Part shown: in pieces, positions 31,771 through 37,733 of the stretch | Layout: every line of letters starts with the position of its first letter | Numbering within the stretch: position 1 is the first letter of the stretch | Source: a virus | Length of the DNA: 64,000 nt | Direction: 5' to 3' (one strand) | Virus record (IMG/VR): IMGVR_UViG_3300034257_000053 | Coordinates: 1 to 64,000 of that record | The notes under the pieces: generated by a model | What the model saw: the letters and a program-made list of their open reading frames with translations, nothing else | What the model was told of the DNA's origin: nothing | Databases searched by the model: none | Made by a program: the position numbers and the translations under genes

Positions 31771-32385
31771 TTAAGCTTTGCCAGCGGCGCGCGCGTGTTT
31801 CTGTGATGGCGCGCCCGCCAGCTTGCGGCGGATCACCTCGGCGAGGTTGATGCCAGGCGCATCGGGCGCGCCGTGGTTGGCTACCGCAGCGGCTTCCTCG
31901 CGGCCGTCACCCTGCGTCACGTCGGTGAGATCGGCCGCGTCCGCACCGTCGGTGTCGTAGTCGATCACCCATGCGTCACCGACCGCACCGGGGCGGTCGG
32001 TCACGATGTCCTGCACCATGCCGCCTTCGAGCACGATGGCGATTGTCGGTGGCGTTGCGCCAGAGACTGCCAATTCGTTGACCCATACGTCGGCATCATC
32101 GTCGTCGAGGTCGAACGATGCGCCCGCCTTAACGGCGATGCCCAAGTCGCGCGCGCGTTTGCGGCGCGCCTGTAGCAGCGAGGCTTCCCAATTGGCGGTG
32201 GTCGCGGTCGGCTTCAAGTCGACATCCGTCCGGAGAAGATTGACGTAGGCGGCGGCGGCGGTGTTGGCATCGGCGCGCGTCGCGTACGCCATCATCGGCT
32301 GGCCAGGCGTAAACCAATGTGTGGCCTGCAGGATGAAAACGGCGGGTGGCGGCGCGGTGACCGGCTTGGCCTTTGATTTTGTCAT
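31771..32385 (-). CDS. hypothetical acidic protein
   Basis: A 204-residue protein. The N-terminal part (PPAVFILQATHWFTPGQPMM) and NTAAAAYVNLLRTDVDL are moderately conserved in character. The centre is strongly acidic (ASFDLDDDDADVWVNELAVS). The C-terminus is basic (IRRKLAGAPSQKHARAAG). It has its own leader with tggagg and hairpin copy 3. Role unknown. Confidence 0.55.
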   Translation of the reverse strand: MTKSKAKPVTAPPPAVFILQATHWFTPGQPMMAYATRADANTAAAAYVNLLRTDVDLKPTATTANWEASLLQARRKRARDLGIAVKAGASFDLDDDDADVWVNELAVSGATPPTIAIVLEGGMVQDIVTDRPGAVGDAWVIDYDTDGADAADLTDVTQGDGREEAAAVANHGAPDAPGINLAEVIRRKLAGAPSQKHARAAGKA

Positions 32386-32402
32386 GATGGTCCTCCAGTT
32401 CT

Positions 32403-32420
32403 GCCCGCAGGATCGCGGGC
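32403..32420 (-). promoter_or_regulatory. leader hairpin, copy 3
   Basis: The same 18 bases as copies 1 and 2, 17 bases before the ATG at 32385 and directly upstream of its ribosome binding site. Confidence 0.65.
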
Positions 32421-32431
32421 GACGGTGTGTT

Positions 32432-32728
32432 TCAGCCTTTCGACATCGGGAGGCCGGAGATCCGGCACAGTTCGGCGGCTACCTGTTCCGCGCGGGAACG
32501 GGTAGGGCAATCGGTGATCGCTTCGGCCTCGCCGCTATGGTGGCGGCCGTAGACGGTGAAAAACTCCGCCTCCGCGTCATCGGTGAGCAATCCGATGGTA
32601 TGGCCCGGATCGGCGGGGTCATCCTTGCAGGCACCGATTTCCAGCGTGGCGAACTGCGACCATTCCGGCGCGCGGTGGTCCGTGCAGTTGTTGAATAGAT
32701 CGGAGGCGGTGAAGGTCTCGGTGGTCAT
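32432..32728 (-). CDS. hypothetical protein
   Basis: A 98-residue protein from ATG 32728: MTTETFTASDLFNNCTDHRA, a beta-rich middle (HTIGLLTDDAEAEFFTVYGR) and a C-terminal helix (RAEQVAAELCRISGLP). Preceded by hairpin copy 4 and a ggag site. Function not recognised. Confidence 0.55.
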   Translation of the reverse strand: MTTETFTASDLFNNCTDHRAPEWSQFATLEIGACKDDPADPGHTIGLLTDDAEAEFFTVYGRHHSGEAEAITDCPTRSRAEQVAAELCRISGLPMSKG

Positions 32729-32743
32729 TCGTGCTCCTGTTCT

Positions 32744-32761
32744 GCCCGCAGGATCGCGGGC
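32744..32761 (-). promoter_or_regulatory. leader hairpin, copy 4
   Basis: The same 18 bases again, 15 bases before the ATG at 32728. Here it is directly preceded by the terminator-like hairpin that follows the clamp gene, so both halves of the intergenic cassette are visible. Confidence 0.65.
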
Positions 32762-32770
32762 CGGTGGCGG

Positions 32771-32825
32771 TGGCGTTCCGGGGTGCACCGGGCGGGCATT
32801 GTTGCCCGGTGCACGGCCGCAACGT
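32771..32825 (-). terminator. terminator-like hairpin A after the clamp gene
   Basis: Arms gtgcaccgggc (32783-32793) and gcccggtgcac (32804-32814) form an 11-bp stem. The flanks tggcgttccg and cgcaacgtc match those of elements B (34211) and C (35081), although the stem sequence differs, so base pairing has been kept while sequence changed. No T-run is present. Confidence 0.55.
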
Positions 32826-32830
32826 CGCCG

Positions 32831-34162
32831 CTAGACGCGCATCGGCATGAGAACGAACAGCGGGCCGCTATTGTCCGCCGCGCGCACCAGCGTCGGCGAA
32901 CCGGGATCAGCGAGCATGAGGGTCACACGCTCGCCGCCGACCTGTTCCAGAATGTCGGCGAAGTAGCGGCCATTGAATCCGATGTCCATCGGATCGCCGG
33001 ACCAGTCGCATTCGATCTGCTCGCGCGTGTCGCCCGCGTCGGGGTTTTGCACGGTGAGGGTGAGGCGGTTGCCCTCAATCGAGAACTTCACCGCGCGACC
33101 GCGCTCGCTCGATACGGTGCTCACGCGGTCGACGGCCGCCGCCAGCTCACCAAGGTCGACGGTGAGGCGGTGCGGGTTGCCGAGCGGGATCACGCGCCCA
33201 TAGTCGGGGAACGTGCCGTCGATCAGCTTTGAAATCAGCGTGACGTTGCCGCTGCTAAAGATGATGCCAGCCGGACCGACCGACACGGTCAACATGACCG
33301 ACGGCGCGGCAGTCTCGCCCTTTTTCGCCTTGCGCGGCTTGGTGCCGAACATCGCGATCACGCAATCGACCGCCTTGCTGGGCACGATCACGCCCGGCAT
33401 GTCGGCCGCGCCCTCGGGCATCGCCATATCGACCTGGGCCAGGCGGTGGCCATCGGTCGCGACCATGCGCAACGCGCCGGGGTTGCCGTTGTAGCGCTGC
33501 ACGCCATTCGACTTGATCGCGTGCAGGTAAATGCCGTTCAAATAATAGCGGGTTTCCTCTGTCGAGATCGCGAAGCGCGCGCGTCGCAGCGCATTGCAGA
33601 ATGTCAGCGCGTCGACCGTGAAGGTCGCGGGCGCGGCAAACTCGCGATCCTTCGGCCAATCGGCGGGCAGCGCGGTGGAAAGCGCGCCGTTTGATGCGCC
33701 AAGGCGCACCGCCACCCGGCCGGGGTTGACGGTGTACCATGGCGCGGCGTTCGCGGGCTTGTGCTCGATCTTCTCCGGCTGTTTCGTGATGTCGAGTGCG
33801 ACGGTATCGGCTCCGGACTTGCGCAGCATGTCGCGGAACATGTGAGCCGGGACCGCAAGCGCGAAGCCCGCGCCGACGGTGGCCGGGATCGTGACGCGCG
33901 CGGTCAGGTCGAGATCGGTGGTTTCGATCATGAGGCCGCCGCCATGCTCGCGCAGCAGCACATTCGACAGGATTGGAATCGTGTTGCGCTTTTCGGTGAC
34001 GATGGTGGCGAGCTGCATCGCGCTTGCGAGCGCGGTACGGTCGACGCGCGCGGATGGTAGCGGCGCGGGGTTTTCATTCGCGGCCAACACCGCCGCGATG
34101 TCCGCCACGATGGCGGGCGGCGCGACGGTGGCGGTGGCAAGGTTTACGCGGTCCTGTTGCAT
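32831..34162 (-). CDS. dnaN: DNA polymerase III beta subunit (sliding clamp)
   Basis: A 443-residue protein from ATG 34162, longer than the usual 365-380 residues because of an N-terminal extension of about 50 and an insertion. LASAMQLATIVTEKRNTIPI then LSNVLLREHGGGLMIETTDL, ATDGHRLAQVDMAMPEG, SKLIDGTFPDYGRVIP and the terminal LFVLMPMRV are classic beta-clamp blocks. It encircles DNA and tethers polymerase. A phage-encoded clamp of the bacterial type is uncommon. It may serve the host polymerase at the phage fork, or a phage polymerase encoded outside the window. Confidence 0.9.
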   Translation of the reverse strand: MQQDRVNLATATVAPPAIVADIAAVLAANENPAPLPSARVDRTALASAMQLATIVTEKRNTIPILSNVLLREHGGGLMIETTDLDLTARVTIPATVGAGFALAVPAHMFRDMLRKSGADTVALDITKQPEKIEHKPANAAPWYTVNPGRVAVRLGASNGALSTALPADWPKDREFAAPATFTVDALTFCNALRRARFAISTEETRYYLNGIYLHAIKSNGVQRYNGNPGALRMVATDGHRLAQVDMAMPEGAADMPGVIVPSKAVDCVIAMFGTKPRKAKKGETAAPSVMLTVSVGPAGIIFSSGNVTLISKLIDGTFPDYGRVIPLGNPHRLTVDLGELAAAVDRVSTVSSERGRAVKFSIEGNRLTLTVQNPDAGDTREQIECDWSGDPMDIGFNGRYFADILEQVGGERVTLMLADPGSPTLVRAADNSGPLFVLMPMRV

Positions 34163-34182
34163 GTCGACTCCTTTCAGTAAGC

Positions 34183-34198
34183 CCCGCACGATCGCGGG
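34183..34198 (-). promoter_or_regulatory. leader hairpin variant before the clamp gene
   Basis: cccgc-acgatc-gcggg, a 5-bp stem 20 bases upstream of ATG 34162. It occupies the same position as leader hairpins 1-4 and shares the cgatc core, with a one-base change in the loop. Confidence 0.5.
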
Positions 34199-34210
34199 CG
34201 CTTGGAACAC

Positions 34211-34258
34211 TGGCGTTCCGGAGTGCAGCGCGCGAAGCGCTGCACGGTCGCAACGTCA
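34211..34258 (-). terminator. terminator-like hairpin B (48-bp repeat)
   Basis: Arms gtgcagcgc (34223-34231) and gcgctgcac (34237-34245) with a 5-base loop. All 48 bases, including the TGA stop of the upstream gene, are identical to 35081-35128. Confidence 0.65.
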
Positions 34259-34621
34259 GTTCTGCGGGACGGGCGGCACCTTGAAGGCGAAGCCTTCGGG
34301 GCGCGTGTAGTCTTTCACGTGAACGTCAGGCAGCACCGGCCCGAGCGAGCGGGCATAGGTGAAGGCATCGCGCTTGTTGCCGAACTGCACATGCCAAGAC
34401 TTCCCGTCAGAGATCGGGAACACGTAGTCGGTGAGATCGAGCGTGACCACGCGGCCGACGGTGTACGCAGGGCGCCGCGTGTGCGTTTGAATGACCGCAT
34501 AGCGGCGCGGCTCGGTCGCATCGCACGGGTGCGGCGCGTCGGCGGCCAGGCGGTCGAATAGCGCCGCCACGGCTTCATTGCTTTGGCGCGCGCGGGCGAT
34601 CTTGTTGGGGTCAAGGTTCAT
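34256..34621 (-). CDS. hypothetical protein, paralogue of the 30642 gene
   Basis: A 121-residue protein (MNLDPNKIARARQSNEAVAA). The block RDAFTYARSLGPVLPDV and the following VKDYTRPE align with the C-terminal domain of the 192-residue protein at 30642-31220. Its stop codon lies inside repeat B. Function unknown. Confidence 0.55.
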   Translation of the reverse strand: MNLDPNKIARARQSNEAVAALFDRLAADAPHPCDATEPRRYAVIQTHTRRPAYTVGRVVTLDLTDYVFPISDGKSWHVQFGNKRDAFTYARSLGPVLPDVHVKDYTRPEGFAFKVPPVPQN

Positions 34622-35034
34622 GCCACGCCCCAGCCGGATTCGCGGCCGCCCATGCTGTTGCTGGTGCCGGATTTCAGATGCAGGTGCAGCACGTAGCCGC
34701 GCGGGTCTCCGCCGACGCTGGCGGTTGCGCTGTATTGCGCGGCGATCAAGTCGGCCGCGGCCTTGATGCGCTTTTCCGCCTGTTCCGCGCGGGCTTCATC
34801 TTCATCGGTCCAATCGGGGAAGCGCCCGCCGCGCGTGGCGTCGTAACGCTCGACACCATTGCACCGCTGCACGGCCAGGCGCGACGCGCGCAAGCCGAGT
34901 CGGCGGAGTGTGATGGCATCGTCGGCGATCATGAACGGAGCCGGGTTCGTGCGATCCGGTACGCCATGGCCTAACGCGATTTCGCGGGCGAGAAGCGCAG
35001 CCAGCTCGGCGGTCGCCCTAGTTTTTGCGTTCAT
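34618..35034 (-). CDS. hypothetical protein
   Basis: A 138-residue protein. ATG 35034 is chosen over the ATG six bases earlier because it sits seven bases from ggagg, while the earlier one is only one base away. The C-terminal part is helical and acidic (DEDEARAEQAEKRIKAAADL), then ends GYVLHLHLKSGTSNSMGG. No domain recognised. Confidence 0.5.
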   Translation of the reverse strand: MNAKTRATAELAALLAREIALGHGVPDRTNPAPFMIADDAITLRRLGLRASRLAVQRCNGVERYDATRGGRFPDWTDEDEARAEQAEKRIKAAADLIAAQYSATASVGGDPRGYVLHLHLKSGTSNSMGGRESGWGVA

Positions 35035-35052
35035 CGTCATTCCTCCAGTCGG

Positions 35053-35071
35053 CCCCAGCACAATCGCGGGG
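35053..35071 (-). promoter_or_regulatory. short leader hairpin variant
   Basis: A cccc/gggg pairing around agcacaatcgc, upstream of the gene at 35034. A near-identical block, gccccagcacaatcgcgggg, is at 35450-35469 before the gene at 35431. It is a weaker relative of the GCCCGC hairpins in the same position. Confidence 0.4.
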
Positions 35072-35080
35072 CGGGAACAG

Positions 35081-35128
35081 TGGCGTTCCGGAGTGCAGCG
35101 CGCGAAGCGCTGCACGGTCGCAACGTCA
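35081..35128 (-). terminator. terminator-like hairpin C (48-bp repeat)
   Basis: Identical in all 48 bases to element B. It carries the TGA stop of the 35126 gene and a 9-bp stem (gtgcagcgc/gcgctgcac). The exact copy suggests recent duplication of an intergenic cassette. Confidence 0.65.
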
Positions 35129-35431
35129 CGTTCCTGCGAAACAATCGACCATGAACGTCGGCCGACGATTCTTATCGGGCGCGGGCACGAAGCCGGGAGG
35201 AGCTGCGGCCTTGGCCGCCTTCTGCTGATCCTTGTATTTCCGCTCGCATGCGCGGCACTTGTCCATCTCCACATCGGTCGCGGCGTACGACGGCGCGGCG
35301 GATGCGAGCGTGCCAAGGGTGAGCATGACGGCAAGCGCACCGTTGAGCCAGGCGCGCTTTCCGGTGAGCACGAAGCGCCGCACGCGGCGACGGTCGTTGT
35401 GGCTTTGGCTACTGCGGCGAGTGTGAGACAT
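35126..35431 (-). CDS. small exported protein with CxxC motif
   Basis: A 101-residue protein from ATG 35431 (ggagg seven bases upstream). The long basic N-terminus (SHNDRRRVRRFVLTGKR) is followed by the hydrophobic ALAVMLTLGTLASAAPSYA, a likely signal peptide cleaved after SYA. The mature part has KCRACERKYKD. It is the first gene after the promoter at 35503-35531. Function unknown. Confidence 0.6.
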   Translation of the reverse strand: MSHTRRSSQSHNDRRRVRRFVLTGKRAWLNGALAVMLTLGTLASAAPSYAATDVEMDKCRACERKYKDQQKAAKAAAPPGFVPAPDKNRRPTFMVDCFAGT

Positions 35432-35502
35432 CGTGTTTCCTCCAGTGACGCCCCAGCACAATCGCGGGGCAGGTCCATGCCGACATGATCGCGGCATGAA
35501 CG

Positions 35503-35531
35503 TATAATATGTATTCTCATATTATAGTCAA
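35503..35531 (-). promoter_or_regulatory. promoter with internal palindrome heading the minus-strand operon
   Basis: On the minus strand, TTGACT (35531-35526) and TATTAT (35509-35504) are 16 bases apart, a near-consensus sigma-70 promoter in a short AT-rich island. The perfect palindrome tataatatg-N6-catattata (35503-35526) fills the spacer and overlaps the -10 box, exactly where a repressor would block polymerase. No matching repressor gene is identified. Confidence 0.6.
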
Positions 35532-36294
35532 GCCTTCAGGGTGAGAATAGTGGGAAAGATTATTGCTTTTTGATTCGTCAAATGCCTGTTGTCCGGACAA
35601 GGTGGGTTTGACGGGCGAGCGCTTTCCCCCCTCTATGGCCACTATCACCTCTAGAGTCGGACAGTCGCGCGGGCCGGTGCAGTGCACCGAGCTCGAGATG
35701 GCCAGGCGCGACCGTCGCCCAACTCCTCAACCTGACAAGTGCCGAGCAGCTCCGCCCGAAGGTAGGGCGGGCGATCTGCTGGCGTGTGTGCCATGGCGTG
35801 CCCGCCTCGTCCTTCGCTGCAGGCACAGCCCACGTGCGCCGCTGCGCAACTGTGCCGGCATCTAGCGCCAATCACTCGCCGCGCGGGTCCTTACCCGCCG
35901 GCGGGGGACCCGCGATGCCGTCGCGGCCCGTCGCTTGAGCGTATTTGGAACGCGAAAATTTTCACTTCGCTTCGTTTTCGGTCGAATGCGATCGATTTCG
36001 TCATGAGCCGATCGAGGAGCCCGTACGGATTTCGGTCGCCCCCCGATCCAAAAGCGGTGCGAGACGGTCGGTTCTTGAGGAAATCGAGGAATTTGGGCGC
36101 TTGAAGCGCCGCGTTCCGGTGGTCGGAGCCCGGAGCAATGTCGGTGACGATGAGCACCGCGGCCGCCTGCGCCGGCAGGAGCGCAGATTTTTCCAAGACC
36201 CCATCGGCTTCGGCCGACGGCGGGGTCGATGACGGCACCGAGGGAGGTCGTCGTCTTGGAAATGGTGCGGCTCACTTCCGCGCCATTTTCGTTT
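35532..36294. other. largely non-coding junction
   Basis: About 760 bases between the leftward promoter and the tRNA. Several open frames exist on both strands, but none has a ribosome binding site, recognisable domain or protein-like composition; the longest minus-strand one runs antisense through the tRNA. It contains the nested dyad at 35882-35914 and a small palindrome at 36095-36115 (ggcgctt-g-aagcgcc). A packaging or control region is more likely than genes. Confidence 0.5.
35882..35914. other. nested dyad, candidate cos/packaging site
   Basis: Arms cgcgggtcc (35882-35890) and ggacccgcg (35906-35914) are perfect 9-bp inverted repeats enclosing a second perfect palindrome, cccgccggcggg (35894-35905). 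It lies in the non-coding junction 1.25 kb upstream of the small terminase gene. Dyad-symmetric GC-rich sites near terminase genes are typical of cos nicking sites, but no terminase-binding repeats were confirmed. It could also be a terminator. Confidence 0.4.
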
Positions 36295-36371
36295 CGCGGG
36301 ATAGCGCAGCCCGGTAGCGTGCTTGGCTCATAACCAGGAGGTCGCGAGTTCAAATCTCGCTCCCGCAACCA
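36295..36371 (+). tRNA. tRNA-Met (CAT), initiator-like
   Basis: A 77-base cloverleaf with encoded CCA. Acceptor stem CGCGGGA/TCCCGCA has a C1-A72 mismatch, the hallmark of bacterial initiator tRNA. D-stem is GCGC/GCGT; anticodon stem CTTGG/CCAGG holds loop CTCATAA (anticodon CAT at 36329-36331). T-stem is GCGAG/CTCGC with loop TTCAAAT. Only two of the three G-C pairs normal in initiator anticodon stems are present, and the 11-24 pair is C-G rather than A-T, so it is a mixed initiator/elongator form. Confidence 0.9.
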
Positions 36372-36470
36372 AGTTGCCGGTGCAGGTTCACGCGCCGCGT
36401 CATTCAACGCCCGTCAAAAGGCGGACGCTTACCAGCCCCACTACGAGGGCCCCGGCACCGATAGGTCACG

Positions 36471-37019
36471 ATGCTCAAGATTCAGGTCCGCGCCGAACGT
36501 ATGGGCGATCTCGGCACGTTCGTGCGCCGGCTCGACTCTCCGGAGATGCGCATCGCCGGTGCGCGCGGCTTGAACGAGCACATCCGGCAGCAAGAAAAAG
36601 ATTCGATCGCGACGGTGTCGGGGCAAACGCGCGTTCCGGCATCGCGGGTCAAGTCGATCTCGCGTGTGAGACTTACATCGCCGTCGGCGTTCATGAGCGC
36701 GGCGGTCGAGTTTCGCGACAAGGCGATCCCGCTAGGCGAATACACCTATCGCGCCTGGTCGCGTTCGATGCCTGGCGCGCGCGCCGGCGATTGGGGTGGC
36801 AAGACGCACAAGGGTGCGTTCACCGTCTCGCGCTACGGCGGCCGCATCTTCAGGCGTACCGGCAAGTCGCGATTTCCGATTCAGCAGTTGTGGGGGCCGG
36901 TGCTGCCGAACGAATTGTTGCGGCGGGACATGCCTAACCTACGACAGCGCGAGGCGTTCGCGGCGCGCGATCTCGAGCAACGCGTGTTGCGCAACATGCT
37001 TCACGTTTTTGGTTTTTGA
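36471..37019 (+). CDS. minor tail protein Z-like
   Basis: A 182-residue protein. RIFRRTGKSRFPIQQLWGP then LPNELLRRD matches the C-terminal signature of phage minor tail protein Z/tail-completion proteins (GKSRxPIxxLxGPs). The N-terminal half is helical. In lambda-like phages Z lies after the head genes; here it precedes the terminase, so the order is rearranged. It would act at tail completion or head-tail joining. Confidence 0.6.
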   Translation: MLKIQVRAERMGDLGTFVRRLDSPEMRIAGARGLNEHIRQQEKDSIATVSGQTRVPASRVKSISRVRLTSPSAFMSAAVEFRDKAIPLGEYTYRAWSRSMPGARAGDWGGKTHKGAFTVSRYGGRIFRRTGKSRFPIQQLWGPVLPNELLRRDMPNLRQREAFAARDLEQRVLRNMLHVFGF

Positions 37020-37050
37020 GAACGGGCCGCTCGGTCCGCTCGATCACGTC

Positions 37051-37167
37051 ATGAACCCCAGCCGCGAAGTGAAGCGTCGACCGGGCTCGATCGTCACCTC
37101 GGTGCCGATCGAGCCCGCGTGCTGGGCACACGGTGGTGCGTATCTGCGCACGAGACTGCATGAATGA
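37051..37167 (+). CDS. possible 38-residue peptide
   Basis: MNPSREVKRRPGSIVTSVPI, then a C-terminal half with one Cys and one Trp. Its stop overlaps the ATG of the small terminase gene by ATGA, which is the only support beyond the open frame. No function. Confidence 0.35.
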   Translation: MNPSREVKRRPGSIVTSVPIEPACWAHGGAYLRTRLHE

Positions 37168-37733
37168 GTTCGGATCCAACGCGACGAAAAAAGCCATCCG
37201 GCTCTGCGCGCGAACGTACCGAACGAACGAAACAGAAACCCGGCGTTGTAGATGGCCCGCAAAAGCCGTCTCGCGACGCTCCGTCGCCGCTCGACGCGAT
37301 GATTGGCGTCAGCGACGCCAAGAAGCTGCTCAAGTGGACACCGCGCTTCATTCAGCAGCTTGTCGCCGAAGGCTATATCAAGAAAACCGCGCACGGCACC
37401 TACCGGCTGATCGACCTGGTGCACGGCGCGATCGACTACTTGAAGGACGAGGACCGGAGGGCCTCGAAGTCCGCCGCCGCCGGCCGCCTTCGCGACGTCC
37501 GCACGGCCGAGATCGAACAGCGCATGGCTGCGAGATCGGGCACTCTGAAAGAGCAGGCGCGCGACGATGCCTTCGCGGTTCTCGAGAGATTTTCCGGCCC
37601 TCTACAATCCGAGCTGCTGGCCCTACCGGCGCGCGTGACCAAGGATCTTCCGCTCCGGCGAAAGATCGAGAACGGTATCCGTGACGCATTCGCCGGCGCA
37701 TCAAAGCGAGCGCGAGCGGCATCGGACTCTTGA
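37164..37733 (+). CDS. terminase small subunit (Nu1-like)
   Basis: A 189-residue protein. A basic, disordered N-terminus (RRKKPSGSARERTERTKQK) is followed by a winged-helix region (VSDAKKLLKWTPRFIQQLVA, GYIKKTAHGTYRLIDLV) as in lambda Nu1, then a helical C-terminal part (KSAAAGRLRDVRTAEIEQRM) that should oligomerise and bind the large subunit. It would recognise phage DNA for packaging. The large-subunit gene overlaps its last 53 bases. Confidence 0.75.
   Translation: MSSDPTRRKKPSGSARERTERTKQKPGVVDGPQKPSRDAPSPLDAMIGVSDAKKLLKWTPRFIQQLVAEGYIKKTAHGTYRLIDLVHGAIDYLKDEDRRASKSAAAGRLRDVRTAEIEQRMAARSGTLKEQARDDAFAVLERFSGPLQSELLALPARVTKDLPLRRKIENGIRDAFAGASKRARAASDS

Noticed and set aside
35578-35871. 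A 97-codon minus-strand frame in the junction
   Set aside because: It has no ribosome binding site, unusual composition and no recognisable family, and it overlaps equally poor plus-strand frames.
35862-36407. A minus-strand frame containing ERDLNSRPPGYEPSTLPG
   Set aside because: That peptide is the well-known result of translating a tRNA gene antisense. The frame crosses the tRNA at 36295-36371.
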